A stretch of 64,000 nucleotides of DNA from an uncultured Poribacteria bacterium (GCA_951813545.1 OX638352.1:4108835-4172834), one strand, 5' to 3'; counted from the first letter of the stretch, positions 1-8,683 are shown. Made by a program: numbers and translations. The notes: a model not told the origin generated them from the letters alone.

Positions 1-1257
1 GCTGATAACCATCAATCCCAATCCTTAACTGTTGTCTGGGCAGAATGGGATCCTGCTAATTATTTGCAGGAACTCTCAAAGGACTTTACCACTGAAACTG
101 GCATCGCTGTTGATGTCATCCAGATTCCGTGGCCCAATTTCCAAGATAAAGTCTTCACTGCTTTTGTTGGAAAAAGCGATCTTTACGACATTGTCATTGG
201 TGATAGTCAGTGGCTCGGTCGGAATTCGCAAGGTGGGAACTATATCAATCTAACGGATTGGATTAATGAAAATATTGATGTGGCTTCTATCTATGGACCC
301 GCAATGACAGCCTTCGCTGAGTATCCGAAAGGCAGTGGAACATACTGGGCGTTGCCCGCAGAGGTGGATGCTGCTGGATACGTTTACCGAAAAGACCTGT
401 TTGAAGACCCAAATGAGATGAAGGCATTCCAAGCAAAGTATGGCTACGCGCTTGCTCCGCCGAAAACGTACGATCAACTCCGTGATATCGCCGAGTTCTT
501 CACGCGCCCGGATCAGGACCTCTATGGTATTGCAACATGGTATAGCAAAGAATACGACGGTATTACGATGGGATTCCAACAGGTAATGTGGAGTTTTGGC
601 GGTGCCTATGGCGATGCTGAGAGCCATAAGGTTGCTGGGCACATTAACACAGAAGATGCCGTCAAGGCACTTGAATTTTACACCGACCTGCTCCAGTTCG
701 CACCCCCCGATGCCCCGAATTACTATTGGGCAGAGACGCTGAACGCCTACAACTCAGGTAAGGTAGCAATGGCGATGAATTACTTCGCCTTTTTCCCAGG
801 GGTGGTGAACCCGGAAGTGAATAAGATTTCTCACGACAAGAGTGGTTTCTTTATAGCACCCGCCGGTCCGAAAGGACACTATATCAGTATCGGCGGACAA
901 GGCATGTCTATTTCTTCCTATTCTAAAAACAAGGATCTCGCCAAACAATACATGAAATGGTTTATGCAGAAACCTGTTCAGGAGAAATGGGCGGCACTCG
1001 GTGGATTCACACCGCACAAAGAGGTGTTGCAGTCGGATACATTTAAGACAGCATCCCCCTTTAATGAAGCCTTCGCCGCGAGTTTCCCGTACCTTCGCGA
1101 TTTTTGGGCTGTCCCAGAATATGCAGAACTTTTAGCGGTTTGCCAGACGAATTGGAGTGAAGCCATCTCCAAAATCAAGTCTGCAAAGGAAGCACTGGAC
1201 GCTATCGCACGGAAGCATGAGGAAATCTTTGAGGACGCAGGCTACTACGACGAGTAA
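1..1257 (+). CDS. Sugar ABC transporter substrate-binding protein (5' partial)
   Basis: Extracellular solute-binding protein of the MalE/SBP_bac_1 type that would capture a sugar in the periplasm and deliver it to the two permeases downstream. The reading frame is open from base 1 (ADNHQSQSLTVVWAEWDPAN), so the start codon and signal peptide lie outside the window; a TTG at 64 is internal. Family-like features are the first strand LTVVWAEW, aromatic residues suited to sugar stacking (YYWAETLNAY) and the late helix region DLAKQYMKWFMQKP followed by WAALGGFTPHKEVL. It precedes MalF- and MalG-like genes, but a Uma2 gene separates them. No ATPase gene is visible. The sugar specificity cannot be told. 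Confidence 0.9.
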   Translation, partial: ADNHQSQSLTVVWAEWDPANYLQELSKDFTTETGIAVDVIQIPWPNFQDKVFTAFVGKSDLYDIVIGDSQWLGRNSQGGNYINLTDWINENIDVASIYGPAMTAFAEYPKGSGTYWALPAEVDAAGYVYRKDLFEDPNEMKAFQAKYGYALAPPKTYDQLRDIAEFFTRPDQDLYGIATWYSKEYDGITMGFQQVMWSFGGAYGDAESHKVAGHINTEDAVKALEFYTDLLQFAPPDAPNYYWAETLNAYNSGKVAMAMNYFAFFPGVVNPEVNKISHDKSGFFIAPAGPKGHYISIGGQGMSISSYSKNKDLAKQYMKWFMQKPVQEKWAALGGFTPHKEVLQSDTFKTASPFNEAFAASFPYLRDFWAVPEYAELLAVCQTNWSEAISKIKSAKEALDAIARKHEEIFEDAGYYDE

Positions 1258-1266
1258 AAATTGACA

Positions 1267-1307
1267 GGGTGGAAGGGTGGACGCGCGTCTTTAATATCCT
1301 TCCACCC
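1267..1307 (+). repeat. Inverted repeat after the binding-protein gene
   Basis: GGGTGGAAGG (1267-1276) pairs with CCTTCCACCC (1298-1307) across a loop of about 21 bases. There is no T-run after it, so an attenuating or mRNA-stabilising hairpin between the highly expressed binding-protein message and the downstream genes is more likely than a full terminator (inference). Confidence 0.5.
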
Positions 1308-1372
1308 TCCATCATAGATGCCATTTTCCGAATCATAAGGAGACAGCTCTCTAAAACACACGAGGTGGCACA

Positions 1373-2086
1373 ATGCAGAAACAGATTAAGGCAGCACCAA
1401 CAATCATTTATCCCGAATCAGATGGTAAACCTATGGCAGAAACTGATCGACACCGAAAACTCATGATGGATTTCATTTTCATGCTTGAAAACCACTTTGA
1501 GGATGTCAACGATGTGTATGTCTCCGGCAATCTACTGATGTATTATGAAGAAGGCAACATCCACAAATCTGTGTCCCCGGATGTGTTCGTTGTCTTCGGT
1601 GTCAGTAAGAAAGATCGGCGGACGTATCGGACGTGGGAGGAGGGACGCACTCCCGATTTCGTGTTGGAGGTCGCGAGCCCAAGCACTTATAACAAAGATA
1701 TAACCGACAAAAAATCTTTATATGCATCCATTCTCGGTGTCCGGGAGTACTACATCTATGACCCTTATGGAGAAGTTCAGCCACATTTTCAAGGGTACCG
1801 TCTCGTAGAGGGTAGGTATGAAACGATAGCACCTGTGGATAGCCGTTTACCGTCCATTGTACTCGGTTTGGAATTAGGGGAGCGAGATGGTATTTTGAGT
1901 CTCTATAATGCGAGTCGTTCAGCGTGGGTTTCTCCGCCGAAGGCACGCGTATCAGACGCAGAAGCACGCGTATCAGACGCAGAAGCACGCGCTGCACAAG
2001 AGGCACAAGCACGGCAACACGCCGAAACGGAACTTGCCAAAGCTTTGGCGGTTATTGAACAGCTAAAAGAAAAAACACAGGACTGA
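1373..2086 (+). CDS. Uma2 family endonuclease (DUF820)
   Basis: 237-residue PD-(D/E)XK-fold protein of the Uma2/DUF820 family, which is expanded in cyanobacteria and Planctomycetes-like genomes and has no firmly known role. Visible family features are SPDVFVVFGV, then PDFVLEVASPST and the conserved tail YASILGVREYYIYDP, giving the D...E-x-x...K nuclease core. The C-terminus (about 185-237) is a charged coiled coil containing the repeated unit ARVSDAE, encoded by a perfect 21-bp direct repeat at 1943-1963 and 1964-1984. It sits between the sugar-binding protein and the permeases of what should be one ABC operon, so it probably inserted there. Confidence 0.85.
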   Translation: MQKQIKAAPTIIYPESDGKPMAETDRHRKLMMDFIFMLENHFEDVNDVYVSGNLLMYYEEGNIHKSVSPDVFVVFGVSKKDRRTYRTWEEGRTPDFVLEVASPSTYNKDITDKKSLYASILGVREYYIYDPYGEVQPHFQGYRLVEGRYETIAPVDSRLPSIVLGLELGERDGILSLYNASRSAWVSPPKARVSDAEARVSDAEARAAQEAQARQHAETELAKALAVIEQLKEKTQD

Positions 2087-2175
2087 CAAATCGGTTATCG
2101 ACTGTCAGCGTATTGGCCATTGGCTATCGGTTTCGGTAAGAGGTATTGGTGTTCCGAAGCCTCTTTTTTGATGGC
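2087..2175. repeat. MITE-like end sequences (degenerate)
   Basis: The spacer between Uma2 and the first permease contains TCGGTTATCGACTGTCAG and GGCTATCGGTTTCGG, variants of the GTTATCGGTTATCAGT ends seen at other intergenic sites in this window. It probably marks an old insertion that arrived with, or next to, the Uma2 gene. Confidence 0.35.
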
Positions 2176-2210
2176 TGATGGCTTCTTTGCTGGCGGCTTT
2201 CATAAACAAT

Positions 2211-3131
2211 ATGCAAACCAACCGTCCGTTTAAAGCGTCGCGCGGGATGAGCGACTACCAATTGAAGATGGCATTTATCATGCCCACCATGATTTTGCTC
2301 ATCTTGATGAACATCTTTCCACTGCTGTGGTCGCTGTACTTGAGCTTTCATCGCTACAAAGCCTCGATGCCCACACCCCCCAAATTTATCGGTGTTCGTA
2401 ATTATTCACGCCTCCTTGCTGATCCAGAGATTTGGGGGTACTTTCAAACCACAGCGTACTTCGTGTTACTCGCGGTAGCCGCGCAATTCTTTATCGGATT
2501 CGGATTGGCACTACTACTGAATAGAGACTTTCGGTATAAGGGCTTTGTTACGACGCTGCTCTTGATGCCAATGATGCTATCCCCCGTGGTCGTCGGTCTC
2601 TTTTGGCGTTTTATCCTTTACTCGGATAATTCTGGATTGCTGAACTTTTTCCTCATCCCTTTTCTAAAGTCACCTATCGGGTGGACGACCCATCCGAAGG
2701 TCGCAATGTTAGCGGTCGTTATCGTGGATACATGGATGTGGTCCCCATTCATGATGTTGATTGCCTTAGCAGGTCTGAGTGCAGTGCCGAAATCCCTCTA
2801 TGAAGCCGCTGATGTCGATAGAGCCTCCGCTTGGTTTAAGTTTCGAGCGATTACGCTCCCGTTGGTATCGCCCCTTTTGCTTATTGCCCTCCTATTCCGA
2901 ACAATGGATGCCTTTAAGATGTTTGACATTGTCTATGTTCTCACTCGTGAGGGTGGACCCGGTACTGCTACGGAGACTGTATCAATGAACCTCTATAAAC
3001 TGGCTTTTCGGAACTATAACACCGGTAAAGCGTGCGCGATGGCATATATCTTGCTCATTATTATCGTTGCGCTGAGCAATATCTATGTAAAATACCTTAA
3101 TCGCGTTAAGGGAGAGGCACAGGAGACATAA
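2211..3131 (+). CDS. Sugar ABC transporter permease, MalF type
   Basis: Inner-membrane permease of the binding-protein-dependent sugar importer family, about 306 residues with six predicted membrane segments. I start at ATG 2211 (MQTNRPFKAS); an earlier in-frame ATG at 2178 would add 11 residues that lie in repeat-derived sequence. The cytoplasmic EAA loop that docks the ATPase reads YEAADVDRASAWFKF and then ITLP, near residues 197-216. The usually invariant glycine of EAA---G is arginine here. The stop overlaps the start of the next permease (TAATG), so the two are translationally coupled. Confidence 0.9.
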   Translation: MQTNRPFKASRGMSDYQLKMAFIMPTMILLILMNIFPLLWSLYLSFHRYKASMPTPPKFIGVRNYSRLLADPEIWGYFQTTAYFVLLAVAAQFFIGFGLALLLNRDFRYKGFVTTLLLMPMMLSPVVVGLFWRFILYSDNSGLLNFFLIPFLKSPIGWTTHPKVAMLAVVIVDTWMWSPFMMLIALAGLSAVPKSLYEAADVDRASAWFKFRAITLPLVSPLLLIALLFRTMDAFKMFDIVYVLTREGGPGTATETVSMNLYKLAFRNYNTGKACAMAYILLIIIVALSNIYVKYLNRVKGEAQET

Positions 3132-4348
3132 TGCGCGGTCGGAAAAATTTTGTCCACTATCTCATATTAGTATTTGTTGCCCTGATTGTGATTGTCTATA
3201 TCACTCCAATTTATTGGATTTTGGCGACATCACTGAAGGGCTTGGCAGATATCACCACAAAGCTTCCGAAGTTTGTTTTTGAAATATCGTTGGAAAACTA
3301 TCAGAAGTTGATGCCCTCTGAGGGTGTACCGAGTGTGACTTATCTGTTTTTGGGAGAGGTGTTTGTCGGTTTATTGCTGTTTAGCTTCTTCTCCTTTTCT
3401 AACGTGAGGTTGCCTCGTGCCTTGTCGCTCCGAAATCTCGGCTTAATTTGGAATAGCATTTTTGTTTTAACCTGTTTCTATAGTTTTCTGAGTGTGCCGC
3501 CGCTGCAGAGTCGTCTCCAAACAGATGCCCGTTTTAATTTTCTACTGTTGATAGTCTGTACAGTTATCGCCTATTTTCTGATCGCTCCGTGGAAGAGAAC
3601 CGGAGGGCTGGCATCGCAAACTCTGAAAAAACAGCGGCTTACCTTTGTGTTGCCAAGCATTTTTGGGACAATAGCGATTTGCGTGGCATTGGCAAACGGT
3701 GGCTCCAAATATTTTTACCAACTGCTCAATAGCATTATCATCGGTGGCGGTAGCACGATTCTCGCTGTCGGGCTTGGAACGCTTGCGGCTTATGCCTTTT
3801 CCCGATTCGATGTCGCTGGCAAGGACGATCTGCTCTTTTTTATCCTCAGCACGCGGATGCTGCCACCTGTCGTCGTTGTCATCCCCATCTATCTGATGTA
3901 CAGTGCTCTTGGGTTGCGAGATACACACTTTGGACTGATTTTACTTTACACCACCTTTAATGTCTCGTTTGCAGTATGGCTCATGAAGGGATTCATTGAC
4001 GAAATTCCGAAAGAGTATGAAGATGCTGCGCTCGTTGATGGTTACTCGCGGTTCCAAACCTTCACGAAGGTGATCTTACCGCAGTCCGTCACAGGTATTG
4101 CTGCAACTGCTGTATTTTGTCTCATTACCGCGTGGAACGAGTTCGCTTTTGCGCTCGTTCTCACAGAGGTTGGCGGCAGAGCCGTGACCGCACCCCCCTC
4201 AATTACGAGCGCGACCGGTTCCACCGGTATGGATTGGGGAAAAATCGCTGCAGGGACGTTTGTTTTTCTGCTTCCTGTTGCGGTTTTCACCTTCTTGATG
4301 CGGAGCCATCTATTGCGTGGGGTTACGTTTGGTGCAGTGAAGAAATAG
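3131..4348 (+). CDS. Sugar ABC transporter permease, MalG type, with extra membrane insert
   Basis: Second permease of the importer. It has 405 residues, while MalG-type permeases are usually about 270-300. Segment 1 (11-33) and the motif ENYQKL (55-60) are followed by about 130 extra residues (roughly 62-195) with four hydrophobic stretches near 71-90, 104-122, 137-152 and 171-188. The standard core then resumes at NSIIIGGGSTILAVGLGTLAAYAFSR. The EAA loop is canonical (EDAALVDGYSRFQTF then ILP, 297-317). The start overlaps the upstream stop by one base. The frame is intact, so the insert is a real part of the protein. Confidence 0.88.
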   Translation: MRGRKNFVHYLILVFVALIVIVYITPIYWILATSLKGLADITTKLPKFVFEISLENYQKLMPSEGVPSVTYLFLGEVFVGLLLFSFFSFSNVRLPRALSLRNLGLIWNSIFVLTCFYSFLSVPPLQSRLQTDARFNFLLLIVCTVIAYFLIAPWKRTGGLASQTLKKQRLTFVLPSIFGTIAICVALANGGSKYFYQLLNSIIIGGGSTILAVGLGTLAAYAFSRFDVAGKDDLLFFILSTRMLPPVVVVIPIYLMYSALGLRDTHFGLILLYTTFNVSFAVWLMKGFIDEIPKEYEDAALVDGYSRFQTFTKVILPQSVTGIAATAVFCLITAWNEFAFALVLTEVGGRAVTAPPSITSATGSTGMDWGKIAAGTFVFLLPVAVFTFLMRSHLLRGVTFGAVKK

Positions 4349-4364
4349 GACTTGTTCTTGTGGG

Positions 4365-4380
4365 GCGATCTCCTGATCGC
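4365..4380. repeat. Short palindrome GCGATCTCCTGATCGC
   Basis: A 6-bp stem (GCGATC/GATCGC) around TCCT, just after the permease stop. The identical 16 bases occur at 9940-9955, so this belongs to a dispersed small palindrome family. Confidence 0.6.
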
Positions 4381-4433
4381 GACGCATTCGATAGAATCAA
4401 CAGAACCCAAAAACTGAATGGATTTGATGGAAT

Positions 4434-4462
4434 TTGAATTCCTCATCGATTTCTGTTATACT
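4434..4462 (+). promoter_or_regulatory. Sigma-70-type promoter for the PhyH-HEAT gene
   Basis: -35 TTGAAT (4434-4439), 17-base spacer, -10 TATACT (4457-4462) with an extended TG one base upstream. It lies 29 bases before the gene's ATG, which also has a GAGGAGG ribosome-binding site. Confidence 0.6.
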
Positions 4463-4491
4463 TATTGTAACAAATAGAGGAGGGCACGCAA

Positions 4492-5898
4492 ATGCGCAAA
4501 CATGCACTGCGACTCACTGATGAAGAGATGCGGGATTTCATCGTCAATGGCTATGTGAAGATAAAGACCGATTTCCCGCCGAGTTTCCATGAGAATATTC
4601 GCCAACAATTGGACACAATGTTTGAAGGGACTGGCAATTTAGGGAATAATGTGCTTCCGCTCATCCCTGAAATTCAAGAGATTTTTGACAATCCGATTGT
4701 TCACGGCGCGATGCAAGGCGTACTCGGCGAAAACTATGCGATGCACTCACACCGATACTGCCATTTCAATCAACAGGGCAGCGAAGGTCAGAATTTTCAT
4801 AAAGATAGTTATGAAGGAGACGGACAGATTCGTCGGCACCGATGTCGTTGGACGATGGCGTTCTACTATCCGCAAGATGTCACAGAAGACATGGGACCCA
4901 CCGCTGTCTTGCCCGGCTCACAGTATTATGAGACCGGTGAGAGTGCACACCAACAGCCCGATCTCGCACTTACTGGCGAAGCGGGGACGGTGACCATCGT
5001 CCACTACGACTTATGGCACCGCGCGATGCCGAATAGTAGTGCCAAGAAACGGTATATGTTGAAGTTTCTCTTTATCCGACTTGATGAACCACAGACACCT
5101 TCATGGAAGAGTGATACCGACGACTGGCACGCCCTCGGCAACGGGGAAGAATCCGAGCATCCAGAATTGTGGGAATCGCTGTGGAACTGGTCTTGTGGAA
5201 AACAGAACGGGACGAGCAACGGGGTTTCACACACTGAGGTAGATACCCTCGTCGAAACCTTGGATAGCGATAATGAGCGGGATCGGTTGAATGCTGCGTA
5301 TCGCTTGGGACGGGTTGGTGCCGCTGCCGTGCCTGTCTTGAAGCAAGCGTTATACAGTAGATCTGATGCCATCCGCGAATATGCGGGATATGCTTTGAGT
5401 CTCACCGGTGCTGCCGCTGTTCCGACGCTTATTGATGCCTTGCAGGAGACAGATAATTCGGTGCGGGCAAGCGCGGCGTTTGCCTTGGCAGATATGGGGA
5501 AAGCCGCACAGGAAGCACTACCTGCGTTGACACATGCCGCACAAGATCCCGACGAATGGGTCCGACGACACGCCACAGAAGGATTGGGCCTCATCGGGCA
5601 ACAAGTTTCCGAGGGTATTGATTTGTCCGAGGTGGTGCAGGTCTTAACAACCCGATTGCAGGATGATCATTATGCGGTTCGTGATAACGCAGCTCGCTCT
5701 TTAGCGAAATTGGGGACACTTGCTGAACCGGCGATTCCTGCACTTGTTGCGCAATTAGAAGATGAAAACCGATATGTGCGTTTTCACGCAACATTGGCAT
5801 TGAAGGAGATTAAAACCCGCGAAGCGCAGGAGGCACTCTTCAATCACCTGTTTGCTTCCCGTTGGTGTGCCTTGACAACAAACGACACACCTTATTAA
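4492..5898 (+). CDS. Phytanoyl-CoA dioxygenase domain fused to HEAT repeats
   Basis: Fe(II)/2-oxoglutarate oxygenase of the PhyH family (about residues 1-200) joined in one frame to a C-terminal array of about six HEAT/PBS-lyase repeats (about 250-455, for example VPTLIDALQETDNSVRASAA). The iron facial triad is visible as H103-x-D105 in NFHKDSYEGD and H176 in HYDLWHRAMPN; R187 is the likely 2-oxoglutarate anchor. PhyH-family enzymes hydroxylate small molecules. The HEAT array suggests that this one binds a protein partner or substrate (inference). It has its own promoter and a GAGGAGG site before ATG 4492. The substrate is unknown. Confidence 0.88.
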   Translation: MRKHALRLTDEEMRDFIVNGYVKIKTDFPPSFHENIRQQLDTMFEGTGNLGNNVLPLIPEIQEIFDNPIVHGAMQGVLGENYAMHSHRYCHFNQQGSEGQNFHKDSYEGDGQIRRHRCRWTMAFYYPQDVTEDMGPTAVLPGSQYYETGESAHQQPDLALTGEAGTVTIVHYDLWHRAMPNSSAKKRYMLKFLFIRLDEPQTPSWKSDTDDWHALGNGEESEHPELWESLWNWSCGKQNGTSNGVSHTEVDTLVETLDSDNERDRLNAAYRLGRVGAAAVPVLKQALYSRSDAIREYAGYALSLTGAAAVPTLIDALQETDNSVRASAAFALADMGKAAQEALPALTHAAQDPDEWVRRHATEGLGLIGQQVSEGIDLSEVVQVLTTRLQDDHYAVRDNAARSLAKLGTLAEPAIPALVAQLEDENRYVRFHATLALKEIKTREAQEALFNHLFASRWCALTTNDTPY

Positions 5899-6046
5899 CG
5901 AGTATTGGTCTTCTACAGTCTCGGTTTTTAGCGGTAGTTACGCATCAAAGTGTGGCTACCGCGTTTCTTTATATAGAAATCTACGTTGTGATGTTCATTG
6001 AACCACAGATAAGATCTTCTTCTCCATTGAACAGACCTCCTACCTC

Positions 6047-6583
6047 CTACATCATAAACCACATACCTATCTGTCCAGCGAGTATACCGAGGAGTGCTCC
6101 GGCGAGAACATCTGTCGGGTAATGGACGCCAAGATACACACGTGCGACTCCGACGAGGGTTGCCCAGCAAAAGGTGGGAATTTGTAGTACTGGGAAGGTA
6201 TTCGCCAAAAGCGTCATCATTAAGAAAGCAGAAGCAGCGTGTCCCGATGGGAAACTGAACCGATCCGGTGGACGAACTCGAAATTGAACGTCCACAATAT
6301 TTTCAAAGGGACGGTCGCGTTTCATTGCCTGTTTGAGAAAATGATATAGGAGCCTCTCAAGTGGAAATCCCAGTGCAGCTGACAAGAGAAATGGCTTACT
6401 AACCGCAGGACCAAATGTCAGGAATATGTAAAGTGCAAGAAATGGATAGAGACACCCGTTAGCACTCCAAGAGATACACCGGAATGAACGATTGAGAATG
6501 ACGCCTTTGTCCCCCCAACTAAAGATGTGGTCGAACAGCAACCTATCCCATCGGGTCAGGTTATTTGTGAATTCTTTAAGCAT
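6047..6583 (-). CDS. PAP2 family membrane phosphatase
   Basis: 178-residue integral membrane lipid phosphatase of the PAP2 superfamily (phosphatidic acid phosphatase or undecaprenyl-pyrophosphatase-like). All three signature motifs are present: K84 to R91-P92 (KQAMKRDRP), PSGH at 112-115, and R148...H154...D158 (ARVYLGVHYPTD). The histidines are the expected nucleophile and acid, acting on the periplasmic face. The start region carries AGGAAAATTAAAA, the tail of the leader repeat common in this window. It reads away from the PhyH-HEAT gene and lies 88 bases after the Gfo/Idh/MocA gene on the same strand. The exact lipid substrate cannot be assigned. Confidence 0.88.
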   Translation of the reverse strand: MLKEFTNNLTRWDRLLFDHIFSWGDKGVILNRSFRCISWSANGCLYPFLALYIFLTFGPAVSKPFLLSAALGFPLERLLYHFLKQAMKRDRPFENIVDVQFRVRPPDRFSFPSGHAASAFLMMTLLANTFPVLQIPTFCWATLVGVARVYLGVHYPTDVLAGALLGILAGQIGMWFMM

Positions 6584-6623
6584 ATTTGGTTTAATTTTCC
6601 TATAGCAAGGCTTGCAATGCAGT

Positions 6624-6650
6624 CAGCAAGCCGATAACAACGGCTTGCTG
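6624..6650. repeat. Perfect hairpin between dehydrogenase and PAP2 genes
   Basis: CAGCAAGCCG (6624-6633) and CGGCTTGCTG (6641-6650) form a 10-bp stem with a 7-base loop. There is no T-run on either side, so it is not a classical terminator; a processing or attenuation hairpin or a small palindromic repeat is possible. Confidence 0.45.
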
Positions 6651-6671
6651 TGCTTAAACGAGAAATGTTGT

Positions 6672-7703
6672 TTAGCCCACCGCGTCTTTTTTATACTCGG
6701 TGTAAGGACAAGTAATCTCTCTCTGTTGAGAGGATGATGCTTTCGCAGCGAGTACGAGTTGGAGCGCAGCAATTCCATCTGTAAGATTGACGCATGGGTC
6801 GGTATCATTTTCAATGCAGTCGATAAAATGTTTCATCTCTTCAATAAAAAGTGTATTGCGATCAAAACCGGTAGGCCCCTTGTGAAAAGTCTCTGTTTGC
6901 CATGCTTCCGCCTTGTCTTGGTACCAGTGGACCTCACCGTCGGCGTTATCCCATAAAATGCTTCCATGTTGTCCAGTAATACGCAATGTATGTGTCGGTG
7001 GGCGTTGAATGTAATCAAGATGCACCGTGCCGAGTGCGCCATTTTCAAATCGAAACATCGTGTTCGCTGTGTCCTCGACTTGGATGTTTAAACCGCCCTG
7101 CTGTGCTGTCATTGCCGAGACACTCTGAATCTCCCCAATGAGCCATCGGAGGTAGTCAAAAGGGTGGCAAAGTGTCAGTAGGACTCCGCCGCCGAGGTCT
7201 TCGCGTGCGGCATACCCTGCACGATGGTCTTCCCAAGGATGCCATCCGGGTAGATATTCACCCCAGTGTGCCTCTACAGATGTCACCGCACCGATTCCGC
7301 CACTGTCAAGAAGTTGCTTGATGCGTTGTAAACCTGGGTGAAATCGAAATTGGAAACCGGCGAGTACCTTGAGATTTTTCTGTTGTACAATGTTCGCCAA
7401 GGTAGGGACCCGATCCATTGTATGGGAAATCGGTTTCTCTAATAACAGATGACACCCAGCTTCCGCCGCAGGAATAGCAACATCAAGATGAAACGAGGTC
7501 GGATTGGAAATAACCACAGCATCGGGTTGGTGCCGTTGAAGTGCTTCTGTGATGTCTCGTTCAATTGGAAATCCAGCGAGATCATCGTCAGGCAGCGTGG
7601 CGCGTCCAGAGCGTAATAGCACCAATTTTTCAATATTCAGATCTTGCAAATTTCGCAGGTGGCACCGTCCAATAGAGCCCAACCCGGCAATTAGAATTTT
7701 CAT
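6672..7703 (-). CDS. Gfo/Idh/MocA family oxidoreductase
   Basis: 343-residue NAD(P)-dependent dehydrogenase. The N-terminal Rossmann fold begins MKILIAGLGSIGRCH (glycines 7, 9, 12). The family's EKP motif (89-91, LLLEKPIS) supplies the catalytic lysine region, and the C-terminal alpha/beta domain contains GGGVLLTLCHPFDYL. Such enzymes oxidise or epimerise sugars, inositols or sugar acids; the substrate cannot be read from sequence. The start follows a GGAG-like site (GCAGGAGATAAATG). A TATAAT-like box about 40 bases upstream lacks a clear -35. It belongs with the neighbouring carbohydrate genes. Confidence 0.9.
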   Translation of the reverse strand: MKILIAGLGSIGRCHLRNLQDLNIEKLVLLRSGRATLPDDDLAGFPIERDITEALQRHQPDAVVISNPTSFHLDVAIPAAEAGCHLLLEKPISHTMDRVPTLANIVQQKNLKVLAGFQFRFHPGLQRIKQLLDSGGIGAVTSVEAHWGEYLPGWHPWEDHRAGYAAREDLGGGVLLTLCHPFDYLRWLIGEIQSVSAMTAQQGGLNIQVEDTANTMFRFENGALGTVHLDYIQRPPTHTLRITGQHGSILWDNADGEVHWYQDKAEAWQTETFHKGPTGFDRNTLFIEEMKHFIDCIENDTDPCVNLTDGIAALQLVLAAKASSSQQREITCPYTEYKKDAVG

Positions 7704-7856
7704 TTATCTCCTGCATCTCCGACCCATTTCTCGCTAAAATTATAGTCGCGGTATGTTGCATAATTTTAACCAACGTATTTTTTTTATATAAAAAAGATTG
7801 AACAAAATTGTGTCGGTATGTGGGGTTTGGACACATTCAATTAATGTGCCTAAATC

Positions 7857-8594
7857 TCAAAAAGAGTGGGGATCCACATAGTCGGCGAGGTCTCGGAGTG
7901 CGATAACCTTGTAATCGTTTTCGGCGAGATGTGCCATATACACTTCAAATTGTTCTGGCTCTGTGTGAACCCAAGGGTGTTCCACATCCGGCACACCGTG
8001 GAAGGTAAGGATCGTGATATTCCGGTCGGTTGCTTGGGTGAGTGCCCACGTGAAATCGTCAAAGTCCCAATTGGGACCGGCAGCTCCTGTCGTTGGTATC
8101 AGAAGCGGATGATGCAGCGCGGGATTGTAGGTGGGACCGCGCTCCCCCTCCCCGCTGTAAGGAAATTCTGGTGCAACGCCGCGTCGAGCAAAATGAAAGC
8201 CGTGTTCAGCAAGCACTTGTGCCGCTGCTTCGCTGTGGCTGTAACCGGGATAACAGAACGTCGTCGGCTGGGGAATGCCATAAGCCTCGCAACGTTTATC
8301 AATGTGCTCTAAATCCACACTGAGTTCTTCAGCAGTTTGCTGCGTGACGTTCCGGTGATGACGGGTATGATTGCCAATTTCAAAACCGTCATTGTGTAAC
8401 CCCTTTACTTCTTCCCACGTCATATAGGCTTCTTTATTGGTGAGGAAGTTGAGTCCTTCTGTAATATAGAAGGTAGCACCGAAGCCGTACGACTTGAGAA
8501 GTGGCCCAACGAAAGTCGCCTGCGATTTGCATCCATCATCAAAAGTAAGCACAACAAGTTTGTTAGGGATTGTTTTGTGTAAGATACTTTCCAT
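7857..8594 (-). CDS. Polysaccharide deacetylase (NodB domain)
   Basis: 245-residue carbohydrate esterase family 4 enzyme that would remove N- or O-acetyl groups from a polysaccharide with a divalent metal. Motif 1 LTFDDG places the catalytic base and metal ligand at D19-D20, and motif 2 gives H76 and H80 in NHTRHH. No signal peptide is seen, so it may act in the cytoplasm or on a precursor. Later motifs are less certain, although LTFHGV supplies the expected C-terminal LxxH-like region. A good minus-strand promoter lies upstream. Confidence 0.88.
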   Translation of the reverse strand: MESILHKTIPNKLVVLTFDDGCKSQATFVGPLLKSYGFGATFYITEGLNFLTNKEAYMTWEEVKGLHNDGFEIGNHTRHHRNVTQQTAEELSVDLEHIDKRCEAYGIPQPTTFCYPGYSHSEAAAQVLAEHGFHFARRGVAPEFPYSGEGERGPTYNPALHHPLLIPTTGAAGPNWDFDDFTWALTQATDRNITILTFHGVPDVEHPWVHTEPEQFEVYMAHLAENDYKVIALRDLADYVDPHSF

Positions 8595-8653
8595 ACTCTA
8601 AAGTTTGTATCCATATAGGGTAATAAAAAAATTAGTACTGTCCTGAGTTGTTA

Positions 8654-8683
8654 ATTATACATGTAAAACGCTATTTAAATCAA
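8654..8683 (-). promoter_or_regulatory. Promoter for the polysaccharide deacetylase gene
   Basis: On the minus strand: -35 TTGATT (8683-8678), 18-base spacer, -10 TATAAT (8659-8654), about 60 bases before the start codon. Confidence 0.55.

Noticed and set aside
1269..1466. Short ORF before Uma2
   Set aside because: It runs out of the inverted repeat and overlaps the well-supported Uma2 frame; no family features.
3542..3928. Antisense ORF in the MalG-type permease insert
   Set aside because: The plus frame is continuous with the permease core and hydrophobic; the antisense frame has no start signal or motif.
5004..5594. 196-codon ORF antisense to the PhyH-HEAT gene
   Set aside because: The plus-strand frame has clear dioxygenase and HEAT motifs; the antisense product has no domain and is serine-rich, as expected for a mirror frame.
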